From positions 1 to 16,606 of the forward strand of contig DCAE01000120.1 of NCBI GenBank assembly GCA_002311385.1: a DNA stretch of 16,606 bases, given 5' to 3'. The notes beneath the pieces are model-generated. The model was not told where the DNA came from and did no database searches. It was given only the letters and a program-made list of their open reading frames with translations. A program made the translations under genes and the position numbers. The stretch comes from Dehalococcoidia bacterium UBA1141. GTDB taxonomy: Bacteria > Chloroflexota > Dehalococcoidia > Lucifugimonadales > UBA3495. Position 1 is the stretch's first letter. Each line of letters begins with the position of its first letter. Below are positions 7,752 to 14,863 of the stretch, one piece after another.

Positions 7752-8717
7752 ATGCAGAGCATTCCCAGAGACCAAGCTATGGAGTACGAGTTCGACCATC
7801 GCCACCCGCCGAAGCTTCGAGTAAAGGAGGGTGAGAGTTTTGTGGTGAACACAGAGGACGCTGCCTCGGGCTACATAAGGTCAACAGACGTTGCATCCCA
7901 CATCAACGACTTCCCAGTCAGAAAGTTCGAACCGCCCAAGAGCAACCCCATCGGCGGCCCTGTATACGTCGAGGGTGCGGCAAAGGGCGATTTGCTGGAA
8001 GTGACAATTGAGCGCATCGTGGTGGATGACCAGGGTTTCACTAACTTCCGTCCTGGTGTTGGACCCCTGAGCGACTCCCACCGTTGGCAGCCTCTGCGCG
8101 GTCCCTTCGTTCATATCATCAAGCATCTGCCGGGGCCCAGCGGTACCACCTGGGACGGCAAGGGCGTTTTCAACGATAAGATTACCTGGGACCTTCAGCC
8201 CTTCATTGGGACCATCGGCGTCGCCCCGGAACGAGAGGTTGAAACCAGCGCGGTGGGGCAAGGGCCGTGGGGCGGCAACCTGGACGTTCGGGATATGAAA
8301 GAGGGCACCAAATGCTATCTAAATTGCTATCACGACGGAGCGTTACTCTATGTTGGAGACGTCCACGGCAGCCAAGGCGACACCGAGTTTTACGGCACCG
8401 CCGATGAGACCCGGGCCGAGTTGACCCTTAGCTGCCGGGTAATCAAAGACAAGCAGATTCCCTTCGTGCGGCTGGAAAAGCCCGACTCTATCGTCTCCCT
8501 TTACTCTTTCCGGCCATTGGAAAACGCCGTGGAAAGCGCCATCGTCAACCTCATGGAGTGGATGGTGACCGAGTACGGCGTTTCTGAAACCGATGCCTAC
8601 ATGCACCCCAGCATCAACCCGGACTTTCGGGTTAACGTCTACCAGATGGTACGTTTGGGCCGTCTCCAATACACCGTGGGAGCGGAGATACCCAAGAAGT
8701 ACTTGGTGCCCAGCTGA
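7752..8717 (+). CDS. Acetamidase/formamidase family protein
   Basis: A 321-residue protein of the FmdA/AmdA family, zinc-dependent amidases that release ammonia from formamide, acetamide and similar short amides. Family segments appear in order: NPIGGPVYVEGA (65-76), PFIGTIGVAP (150-159), GGNLDVRDM (174-182) and GDVHGSQGDTE (202-212). The length is usual for the bacterial family. The ATG at 7752 has GAGG six bases upstream; an ATG ten codons later is less well supported. It lies directly behind the HpaI-type aldolase, so the pair may release ammonia and a small keto acid from one catabolic route, which is inference. No transcription factor or amide transporter is nearby. Confidence 0.88.
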   Translation: MQSIPRDQAMEYEFDHRHPPKLRVKEGESFVVNTEDAASGYIRSTDVASHINDFPVRKFEPPKSNPIGGPVYVEGAAKGDLLEVTIERIVVDDQGFTNFRPGVGPLSDSHRWQPLRGPFVHIIKHLPGPSGTTWDGKGVFNDKITWDLQPFIGTIGVAPEREVETSAVGQGPWGGNLDVRDMKEGTKCYLNCYHDGALLYVGDVHGSQGDTEFYGTADETRAELTLSCRVIKDKQIPFVRLEKPDSIVSLYSFRPLENAVESAIVNLMEWMVTEYGVSETDAYMHPSINPDFRVNVYQMVRLGRLQYTVGAEIPKKYLVPS

Positions 8718-8738
8718 TTGGCCTAGCCTCAATACCGT

Positions 8739-8808
8739 CATTCTGAGTAGTGGAGCGACGAAGATTCCATTGGCTCAAGTGGAAAGATTCTTCACTTCAC
8801 TCATAATG
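8739..8808. repeat. Interspersed inverted-repeat element, copy 2
   Basis: The left arm starts CATTCTGAG and contains CGAAGATTC; the right arm carries AGATTCTTC and ends CTCATAATG. Design and length equal those of the element at 730-799, with more substitutions. It lies just after the amidase stop codon and could form a hairpin in the mRNA tail. Confidence 0.7.
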
Positions 8809-8936
8809 ATAATATTACGAATATTTTTGGCGCAAAGCAAAGCTGATGAGGATGATGGGCCTAGCTGAGTTGCGTATGTTTACTCAAACTCCAAGCTAGG
8901 TTTCCATAGTAAAGTTTCGATTCAAGAGTCCAAAAT

Positions 8937-9425
8937 ATGACCCTGCCGTCCCACACCTACTTGACTCAACGGGGAATTCCGTTTGAGAAATTAATCTTCC
9001 CCCCAGAAACGGAGAAAGGCGCGTCCAACGTTGCTGATGCCTTGGGCTTCCAGCCCTCGCAAATGGTCAAAACTTTAATCTTTGAGACTGATAAAGATGA
9101 GAGGGTCTTGGTCATGCTGGGAGGAGACAAGAACGCCGTTTCCGGGTACCTGAAGAAGGCCATCGGCTCTCGCAACATCAGGCTGGCGAGTCCCGAAACC
9201 GTGGTAGAGATGACCGGATATGAGATTGGGTCGATACCGCCCTTCCACTGGCAGCCGCCGGGATTTCGGTCCTTTGTAGACGCGTCGCTCATGGAGGAAC
9301 AGGTGCTGGGAGTTGGTGGCGGTGTTTGGGGACAAGAAATAATGATTGCCCCAACTGACCTCGTAAGGGCCAGCGGTTCAGCTCTGGTCAATCTTTCGGA
9401 CAGGTCAAAGCCCGGTCTGGCGTGA
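8937..9425 (+). CDS. YbaK/ProX-type aminoacyl-tRNA deacylase
   Basis: A 162-residue single-domain protein of the YbaK/EbsC/ProX family, which hydrolyses wrongly charged tRNAs such as Cys- or Ala-tRNA(Pro) in the cytoplasm. The conserved Lys45 in QMVKTLIF lies in the expected place, followed by AVSGYLKKAIG, TGYEIGSIPPF (93-103), a FVDASLMEE segment and a glycine-rich GVGGG (125-129) near the substrate pocket. The length is normal. The ribosome site before the ATG is weak. It stands alone between a repeat element and a convergent gene and has no evident link to the catabolic neighbours. Which misacylated tRNA it edits cannot be told. Confidence 0.85.
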   Translation: MTLPSHTYLTQRGIPFEKLIFPPETEKGASNVADALGFQPSQMVKTLIFETDKDERVLVMLGGDKNAVSGYLKKAIGSRNIRLASPETVVEMTGYEIGSIPPFHWQPPGFRSFVDASLMEEQVLGVGGGVWGQEIMIAPTDLVRASGSALVNLSDRSKPGLA

Positions 9426-9457
9426 AAATTCTAAAGCCGATAACCCACTGACAGTGT

Positions 9458-10037
9458 TCAGGCTGTTGTTGATACTTTCTTGCCAGTCAACCACTCTTGA
9501 CTTGCTGCCTCTTTGCTCATCCATCTTTCCTGGGCTTCTTGGCGTCCTGGAGGCAATTCTACGCCCAAGCCGTTGGCCAACCGGTTCATAACGCTAAAGT
9601 AAGCGGTTATCAACGCTGTGGAAAGAATCTGCTCGTCGGTCAAGCCTAGGGAGCGAAATTTCTCCACATCTGCCTGTTCAACGGTGGCAGGGGTCAGAGC
9701 AAGCTTCACGGCATAATTCAACATTCCCATGGTCTGAGTGTCCAAATCTGCCTTGGTATAGTCGTGTAAGACGTGGCTGGCCATTACTGGGTCTTCGGAA
9801 TGCTGACGGAGGTACCCCTCCGTGGGACATCGCTCAATAGCGGCAGGAGTTGGCCACCGAGACCGCCGTGGCAATGGCCTCTTCCTGGACCCTGGTGAGA
9901 GAAGAGGAGCCGAATGTCACGGACTGTCCAAAGTTCTGAACGGCATCCATGGCTTTGGGATTTATGGACATTACACTGATAATCGCCGCTGGCGCCGGTT
10001 TTCCTTGCTCAATTTCCGCTTCTCGTATCCAGGGCAT
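9458..10037 (-). CDS. AhpD/carboxymuconolactone-decarboxylase-like peroxidase, in-frame TGA (candidate Sec) plus 1-nt frameshift
   Basis: Read as a whole, this is a roughly 192-residue peroxidase-related protein of the AhpD-like fold, which reduces peroxides through a CxxC pair and a nearby His. The start MPWIREAEIE at 10037 has CAGGAGG five bases upstream. Translation reaches NSCRY (Cys65) and then meets TGA (9836-9834), exactly where the second, peroxidatic Cys of CxxC belongs. AMSHGG continues in the same frame, with His72 in the expected place. One extra G in the G4 run (9815-9818) then shifts the frame, after which YLRQHSEDP and the remaining family signature (MLNYAVKLALTPATV, LITAYFSVMNRLANGLG) follow to 9458. 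If the TGA encodes selenocysteine and the G is an error, the gene is whole and of normal length. Otherwise it is a pseudogene with two lesions. The family assignment is firm; its functional state is not. Confidence 0.75.
9801..9836 (-). promoter_or_regulatory. SECIS-like hairpin directly after the in-frame TGA
   Basis: On the minus strand, TGA (9836-9834) is followed by ten bases and then a perfect 7-bp stem, ACGGAGG (9823-9817) with CCTCCGT (9812-9806), closing a GGTA loop (9816-9813). The gap from TGA to loop is 17 bases. The loop starts with G, followed by GU. A lower stem GATGT/GCATT (9831-9827 with 9803-9799, two G-U pairs) can extend it over a small internal loop. These properties agree with the bacterial SECIS pattern: a hairpin 3' of the UGA with a G early in the apical loop. 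Removing the suspected extra G still leaves the stem. Confidence 0.5.
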
Positions 10038-10169
10038 AACGGCCTCCTGATTTTCTTGTGGCAGACAGGTGAAACTGTTTGGAAGGTTCGCCGCCATGTT
10101 ACCGGGCTGACTAAACAGCGTCAATGCGTGCCCTATTTGGTTCTGCTGACGGCCGGGAAACCGTCATTT

Positions 10170-10198
10170 TTGACACTGGGCTGGAAGCCCATTAGCAT
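10170..10198 (+). promoter_or_regulatory. Candidate sigma70-type promoter of the VOC/NMO/RidA operon with an internal inverted repeat
   Basis: A perfect TTGACA (10170-10175), a 17-base spacer and TAGCAT (10193-10198) fit a housekeeping promoter about 90 bases before the first gene. The spacer holds GGGCT-GGA-AGCCC (10178-10190), a position where a repressor or activator could bind. Just upstream, GACGG (10148-10152) pairs with CCGTC (10161-10165) and is followed by ATTTTT, which could end read-through from the left. Confidence 0.5.
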
Positions 10199-10289
10199 TA
10201 CAGCTTATGCCGAGTTCCGCGGATTATTCTCAGGGATTATCTTCCCAGATTATCTCCCCGGATCATTTCCACGATAAAAGGACGGGAGC

Positions 10290-10751
10290 ATGATAGCCAA
10301 AGGCGTTTCTCACATCGCAATCTGTGTGAAGGACTTAGAAGAGTCCCTCAAGTTTTACCGGGACATCTTGGGACTAACAGCGCGGCTGCACACCACCCAG
10401 AATATGGCTCGAAGACCCGGCGCAGAATCTCCGGAGATGTACCAGGAAGCCCGGAAATCCAGGACCGTAGCCAACGTATATTTCGAGGATGATAATGAGC
10501 CTTTTTTGGTCTTGACCTCCCATCCTGAAGAGCAAGTCTCGGGAGACCCCATAAAACTGGACCAGATTGGCATCAGCCACATCTCCTTCGGCGTAGATGA
10601 CGTTAAAGCTTTGGCTCAAGAGATTCAATCCAAGGGTGTCCCTCTGGCTGGCAAAATGGAGGATTTCACAGACGGCGAGGGCAATATCAGGACATTTTTC
10701 GTTTATGATCCCGACGGGATCTTGGTGCAATTCGATCAAGGCCGGAGCTGA
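10290..10751 (+). CDS. VOC-family (glyoxalase/dioxygenase-like) protein
   Basis: A 153-residue vicinal-oxygen-chelate protein, probably a metal-dependent lyase, isomerase or ring-cleaving type enzyme. Two beta-alpha-beta-beta-beta modules are visible: SHIAICVKDLEESLKFYRD (His8) and GISHISFGVDD (His97), ending in DPDGILVQF (Gln147). The fourth ligand position, normally Glu in FLEL-type segments, reads FLVL (72-75), so the metal set differs from classic glyoxalase I. GGACGGGAGC precedes the ATG. The nitronate monooxygenase gene begins seven bases after its stop, so the two are surely co-transcribed. Substrate unknown. Confidence 0.82.
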   Translation: MIAKGVSHIAICVKDLEESLKFYRDILGLTARLHTTQNMARRPGAESPEMYQEARKSRTVANVYFEDDNEPFLVLTSHPEEQVSGDPIKLDQIGISHISFGVDDVKALAQEIQSKGVPLAGKMEDFTDGEGNIRTFFVYDPDGILVQFDQGRS

Positions 10752-10758
10752 TAGAAAG

Positions 10759-11874
10759 ATGGCTGAAAGACCCGTTCTACGCACAGAGTTGTGCGCTCGC
10801 TTGGGGATTGAGTACCCCATCTGTTTGGCCGGTATGGGCGGCAAAGCCGACCCCACGCCGCCAAAACTCGTGGCGGCTGTATCCAACGCCGGCGGCCTGG
10901 GTGTCATGGGCGGCACCGGATTCAGTCCCGAGGAGATTCGCGTTCGCATAAACCAGATTCGAGCTCTCACCGACAAACCCTTCGGAGTAGACCTTCTGTT
11001 GCCGGTAAGCATGGCCGAAGTGGGGGACTCCAGACCGGAGATTCGCGAGCAGTTGGCAAGGGAATACCCCAGGCATGTGGAATTCGTGCAGTCACTTGCT
11101 CGGGAATTTAACCTCCCACAAGTCACGGCCAGCGATGATACTGTGCTCTCACCCGCTGTTATCCGGGAGCAGGTAAAGGTTGTCTTGGAAGAAAAGGTCC
11201 CGGTTTTTGCCGCCGCATTGGGTGACCCTTCCTGGATGGTACCGGACGCTAAAGCCGCCGGTATAACGGTGATGGGGATGGTTGGCGCCGTGCGTCACGC
11301 CAGACGGCAGATAGAGGCCGGAGTGGACATCGTAGTGGCTCAAGGCTATGAAGCAGGCGGCCACACCGGTAGAGCCGCCAATTTCCCGCTGATTCCTCAG
11401 GTGGTGGACGCCATCGCCCCGGCCCCTGTTGTAGCTGCCGGGGGAATCGCCGACGGACGCGGCGTTGCGGCCGCCCTGGCTTTGGGGGCTGCTGGCGTTT
11501 GGGTTGGCACTGCATTTTTGGCTTCGGAGGAAACTGGCATCGTTGACCTTCACCAGCAACAGATTCTGGATGGAAGCACCCAGGACTTCATAGTCACCCG
11601 GGCTTACACCGGCAAGACTGCCCGGGATTACAAGAATGTGGTGATTCAAGCATGGGAGAACTCGGATTTGGAACCGTTGCCCATGCCCCTCCAACAGGTG
11701 CTGATGGAGGACTTTGTTGAAGCTGCGTCCCAAGTTGGCCGCCACGAATTGGTCAACAACCCCGCTGGACAGATTGGCGGCATGCTGACAGAACGCAAAC
11801 CGGCGGCAGTCATAATGGATGAACTAATCCAAGGTGCAGTAGAAGTGATTAAGGGCTTTCGCTCCGTGATTTAA
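10759..11874 (+). CDS. Nitronate monooxygenase (2-nitropropane dioxygenase) family flavoprotein
   Basis: A 371-residue FMN-binding TIM-barrel enzyme that oxidises alkyl nitronates to carbonyl compounds and nitrite; FabK-type enoyl reductases share the fold. The N-terminus has ICLAGMGG, and the segment NAGGLGVMGG (43-52) follows. The catalytic His is His202 in AQGYEAGGHTG, and the FMN-phosphate loop is GGIADGRG (228-235) with GAAGVWVGTAF after it. The reading frame stays open far upstream, but that part overlaps the VOC gene in another frame. The ATG at 10759, with MAERPVLRTELCARLGIEYP, is the natural family start. It sits between VOC and RidA genes on one transcript. The AQGYEAGGHTG motif favours nitronate monooxygenase over enoyl reductase, but substrate specificity is open. 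Confidence 0.88.
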   Translation: MAERPVLRTELCARLGIEYPICLAGMGGKADPTPPKLVAAVSNAGGLGVMGGTGFSPEEIRVRINQIRALTDKPFGVDLLLPVSMAEVGDSRPEIREQLAREYPRHVEFVQSLAREFNLPQVTASDDTVLSPAVIREQVKVVLEEKVPVFAAALGDPSWMVPDAKAAGITVMGMVGAVRHARRQIEAGVDIVVAQGYEAGGHTGRAANFPLIPQVVDAIAPAPVVAAGGIADGRGVAAALALGAAGVWVGTAFLASEETGIVDLHQQQILDGSTQDFIVTRAYTGKTARDYKNVVIQAWENSDLEPLPMPLQQVLMEDFVEAASQVGRHELVNNPAGQIGGMLTERKPAAVIMDELIQGAVEVIKGFRSVI

Positions 11875-11901
11875 GGATGCGTTATTTTTTAAGGAGGAGA
11901 T

Positions 11902-12369
11902 ATGAAGATTGAGAACAAACTAAAGGAACTGGGATACGAACTGCCACCTTACCGTGCGTCGTCCGCAGGCAATTTTGTGTCTGCTGTGAGGACCGAAAAC
12001 CTGGTTTACACCGCCGGCCACGGCCCGGGTCTTCCGGATGGCGGCTTTCTGCATCTGGGTAAATTGGGTTCGGATTTGACCATCGAGCAGGGATACGATT
12101 GCGCTAGGCAAACCATGCTCAACCTACTGGCGACGCTCAAAAACGAGTTGGGCGACCTGGACAAGATAAAAAGAGTGGTCAAGCTCCTTTGCATGGTGAA
12201 TTGTGCGCCAGATTTTGTCGATCCGCCCAAGGTTGCCAACGGAGGATCCGACCTGCTGGTGGAGCTATACGGGGAAGCTGGTCGCCACGCCCGCTCCGCA
12301 GTGGGCATGGGGAGCCTGCCCTTCGGTATGCCGATAGAGATAGAAATGATTGTCGAGATCGAAGATTAG
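11902..12369 (+). CDS. RidA/YjgF/UK114 family protein
   Basis: A 155-residue protein of the RidA family, whose founding members hydrolyse reactive enamine/imine intermediates to keto acids and ammonia. The fold is seen from LVYTAGHGP (34-42), through the central helix (about 60-84), to RHARSAVGMGSLPFG. Arg131 in that segment corresponds to the substrate-binding Arg of active RidA proteins, and the C-terminal IEIEMIVEIED strand follows. The N-terminal extension KIENKLKELGYELPP is typical of a longer RidA subgroup (YjgF-like, often in catabolic operons). AAGGAGGAG sits just before the ATG. It lies 27 bases after the nitronate monooxygenase and closes the operon, which suggests it removes a nitrogenous intermediate of the same route. 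Confidence 0.87.
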   Translation: MKIENKLKELGYELPPYRASSAGNFVSAVRTENLVYTAGHGPGLPDGGFLHLGKLGSDLTIEQGYDCARQTMLNLLATLKNELGDLDKIKRVVKLLCMVNCAPDFVDPPKVANGGSDLLVELYGEAGRHARSAVGMGSLPFGMPIEIEMIVEIED

Positions 12370-12464
12370 CAGTCATGGGTCAGCGATCGAGGGTAGGGAT
12401 CAAGGGTTAGCGCCGGAATGATTCCCTGAGGCTGGTGGAGATTCGTAGGCCTGTTGCCTTTCTT

Positions 12465-12717
12465 CCGTTCGTCCCGAGCTTGTCGATGGATATTTAACAA
12501 CATGGTTCGACAAGCTCACCACGAACGTGCTTAGGCTAACTCACTACGAACGTACTTAGGCTAACTCAGCACGAACGTCCAAAAGCTCGGTCACCACGAA
12601 CGTCCTAAGTCTCGCTCACCTGTTCCTCCCGGTGCTCGCTTACCCGTTCGTTCTGGTTCTCCCTTACCCAGCCGTCCCGGTGCTCGCTCTCCCGTTCGTC
12701 CTGAGCTTGTCGAAGGA
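12465..12717. repeat. Degenerate repeat array: 25-bp units, then 24-bp units in the opposite orientation
   Basis: This region holds the only gene-free stretch longer than 300 bases (12370-12928). A forward repeat copy (12465-12491) is followed by an inverted copy starting TTCGACAAGCTC at 12506. Then come four 25-base units at 12516, 12541, 12566 and 12591, each with CACGAACGT or CTACGAACGT. Four 24-base units follow at 12619, 12643, 12667 and 12691, written the other way round (CCGTTCG type). The last ends CTGAGCTTGTCGAAGGAT, the common intergenic repeat. A frame open through it (12632-12832) only translates the repeats and is not a gene. Confidence 0.75.
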
Positions 12718-12928
12718 TATACGCCATCTAGAGGTTGTTAGGCTATATCCAAAGACCAGCAAACCGCCAGCACACTCTAAACCTGTCGCTCATCCACTCA
12801 TCGTTCAGGCAAAAACCGGAATCCAAATATGATCTCAACCGAAACCGTGGACACCAAAATCCGCCACTGAGAATGTCTGGTCTTTTTTATACTAAGGTCA
12901 ATATTGAATAACCTGTTAACGAGGCAAT
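12718..12928. other. Gene-free leader before the D-threonine-aldolase-like gene
   Basis: I see no gene here. TATACT (12888-12893), 36 bases before the start codon, is a reasonable -10 box, but the expected -35 position matches poorly. The 95 bases between 12370 and 12464, on the other side of the repeat array, likewise hold nothing I recognise. Confidence 0.4.
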
Positions 12929-14041
12929 ATGGCATACGACCTATCTCCCAATCTAGCACCGGGCACACAAAAGAAAGACCTGGATACCCCTTGCTACCTG
13001 ATTGATTTGGACGTGATGGAGCGGAACATCGAAAAGATGGCGGCCTATTTTCGAGGGCGTACCGCGAATCTTCGCCCGCACATGAAACATCACAAAACGC
13101 CGGAGATTGCCCTCAAACAGATAGCCGCAGGGGCCATCGGCGTGTGTTGCCAAAAGCTGGGGGAAGCCGAAGCCATGGCCGACGGCGGTGTGGATAACAT
13201 CCTAATAACCTACGAAATCATCGGCACAGCCAAGATTCTCCGCTTGATGAACCTTGCCAAGAGGGTCAATCTCATGGTAACTGTCGACGACCCAGACAAT
13301 GTGGCGGACCTGTCTCAAGCAGCACAAGCCGCTGGGGTGGACCTGGGAATTCTGGTCGACGTGAATTCCGGCCAAAATCGTTGCGGCATCGACCCAGGGT
13401 CACCCGCCGTTGCTTTGGCCCAGTCTGTAGCCAAATCGCCTGGCCTAGTCCTCAACGGACTGTGTGGATACGAGGGACACCTTCAATCCGTGGCCGACTT
13501 GGAGGAACGCACCACCAGAGCAAGGGAGGCCATGAGCCGGGTGACCGCCACCGCCGAAGCTATCCGCAAAGATGGCATCGATGTGGAAATCGTCAGCGCC
13601 GGTGGCACCGGGACCTATAACATCACCGGCGATTACCCTGGAGTTACCGAAGTACAAGCGGGTTCCTACGTGTTGATGGACGCCTCTTATCGAAAAGTTC
13701 TCCATGACTTCGATCTCGCCGGAACCATTCTCAGTACCGTGATTAGCCGGGGCGCTCCGGACCGAGCAGTTCTGGACTGCGGCATGAAAGCATTGTCCAG
13801 CGATCAGTGGCCTCCATTGGTGGTGGGATTGCCCGGCGTTGAGGTCGGCGGCATATCCGACGAGCACCTGTCGGTGCAACTGACCGATAGCGACAGCCGT
13901 CAATTGAGGCCCGGCGATCAGGTGGAGCTGGTCCCTGCCCACAACGACACCACGGTCCACTTGCACGACCATTTGTTCGCAATGAGGGCCGGAGAACTGG
14001 AAATGGTGTGGGTGGTCGCAGGACGTGGCCGAATCAGGTAG
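12929..14041 (+). CDS. Fold-type III PLP enzyme, metal-dependent D-threonine aldolase-like
   Basis: A 370-residue protein with an alanine-racemase-type N-terminal barrel (about 15-260) and a C-terminal beta domain, as in D-threonine aldolase and D-serine dehydratase (DSD1). The PLP Lys is expected at Lys53 in RPHMKHHK. GGTGTY (225-230) forms the phosphate-binding loop. The metal site near the end reads AHND (His338, Asp340). Known D-threonine aldolases have His-x-Asp here, whereas D-serine dehydratases have His-x-Cys, so aldolase is the better guess: a D-beta-hydroxy amino acid split to glycine and an aldehyde. GAGG lies five bases before the ATG. The gene stands alone, convergent with the glycosylase gene. 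Confidence 0.85.
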   Translation: MAYDLSPNLAPGTQKKDLDTPCYLIDLDVMERNIEKMAAYFRGRTANLRPHMKHHKTPEIALKQIAAGAIGVCCQKLGEAEAMADGGVDNILITYEIIGTAKILRLMNLAKRVNLMVTVDDPDNVADLSQAAQAAGVDLGILVDVNSGQNRCGIDPGSPAVALAQSVAKSPGLVLNGLCGYEGHLQSVADLEERTTRAREAMSRVTATAEAIRKDGIDVEIVSAGGTGTYNITGDYPGVTEVQAGSYVLMDASYRKVLHDFDLAGTILSTVISRGAPDRAVLDCGMKALSSDQWPPLVVGLPGVEVGGISDEHLSVQLTDSDSRQLRPGDQVELVPAHNDTTVHLHDHLFAMRAGELEMVWVVAGRGRIR

Positions 14042-14148
14042 CACGTCAGAGCGAGGCGGACGGCTGTACATAGTCCAGGGCCCGGGCTTCGGCCTGCGCT
14101 AAGCTACGGGCACTGGCCAGCCTCAGCATGCCACCGATGTCGACGGGG

Positions 14149-14739
14149 CTAGTAACTGTCAATGATTTGCTGGCGACGAAAGCAGTCTGTGGTGTGGTCG
14201 TTGACCATGCCAGTGCCTTGCATGTGGGCATAGCAAATGGTCGAACCTACGAACTTGAAACCCCGTTCCCGCAGGTCCTTGCTCATAGCGTCCGATTCGG
14301 GCGTGGTGGCAGGGATGTCGGAATAATTCTTGAATGAGTTCAACTTGGGTTTGCCGCCGACGAAGGTCCAAAGGTAGGAATCGAAACTTCCAAACTCCCG
14401 CCGAACGTCCAAGAAGCTCTTGGCATTGCCGATGGCGGCGTTTACTTTCTGCTTGTTGCGGATGATTCCCGGATTGCTCAGGAGCTCTGCAATCTTGGCT
14501 TCATCATATCTTGCGATAATCTCGGGATCAAAGCCGTCAAAAGCCTCCCGGTAACTTTCCCGCTTCCGCAAGACCGTGTACCAACTCAGTCCTGCTTGAG
14601 CCCCTTCCAGAATGATGAATTCAAACAGCACCCTATCATCATGGACTGGCAGACCCCATTCCAGGTCGTGATAAGCAACATAATCATCTTTCGTGAGGTC
14701 GAGCCAGGCGCATCTGACTGGTTCATTTTGGGATTGCAT
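14149..14739 (-). CDS. tag: DNA-3-methyladenine glycosylase I
   Basis: A 196-residue base-excision repair enzyme that removes 3-methyladenine from alkylated DNA. It has the HhH-GPD-like Tag fold with the family's structural zinc site: Cys10 in RCAW, His24 in YHDLEWG, and His182 and Cys186 in NDHTTDCF. LEGAQAGLSW (44-53) and the KVNAAIGNAKSF region are also standard. Length and start agree with the family, although the nearest GGAG is somewhat far (about 16 bases) from the ATG. No ada or alkB neighbour is seen. It is transcribed towards the PLP-enzyme gene; the 107-base gap between their ends contains a UUCG-capped hairpin (14083-14096) without a T-tract. Confidence 0.93.
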   Translation of the reverse strand: MQSQNEPVRCAWLDLTKDDYVAYHDLEWGLPVHDDRVLFEFIILEGAQAGLSWYTVLRKRESYREAFDGFDPEIIARYDEAKIAELLSNPGIIRNKQKVNAAIGNAKSFLDVRREFGSFDSYLWTFVGGKPKLNSFKNYSDIPATTPESDAMSKDLRERGFKFVGSTICYAHMQGTGMVNDHTTDCFRRQQIIDSY

Positions 14740-14764
14740 CGATATTTTACGTGCTCCAACTACG

Positions 14765-14829
14765 GATCAACAAGCTCACCATGAGCGGATACAAAGGCCA
14801 TCCCGTTCGTCCTGTACTTGTCGAAGGAT
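14765..14829. repeat. Inverted pair of the CGTTCGTCCTGAGCTTGTCG-type repeat
   Basis: The left arm carries CAACAAGCTCACCATGAGCG, and the right arm CCCGTTCGTCC and CTTGTCGAAGGAT. They are the two orientations of the same repeat that makes up the array at 12465-12717. The pair lies between the glycosylase start and the alcohol dehydrogenase stop. Confidence 0.7.
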
Positions 14830-14863
14830 TGTACCAGGCGCCGGCGGGAACTAGGGACGAGGT

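Noticed and set aside
12465..12717. Possible CRISPR array
   Set aside because: The units abut with no unique spacers, drift strongly in sequence and change orientation midway; no cas gene is present.
12632..12832. 66-codon open frame with a hydrophobic, membrane-like start
   Set aside because: It is a translation of the 24-base repeat array; the PFVLSLSKD peptide is the familiar product of this intergenic repeat read as protein.
14083..14096. UUCG-capped hairpin as a terminator between convergent genes
   Set aside because: The 5-bp stem is plausible but no T-tract follows on either strand.
14046..14148. Minus-strand frame ending LAQAEARALDYVQPSASL after the glycosylase gene
   Set aside because: Codon-like base pattern, but no start of its own, no family resemblance, and it overlaps the glycosylase gene upstream in another frame. 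A gene remnant cannot be excluded.
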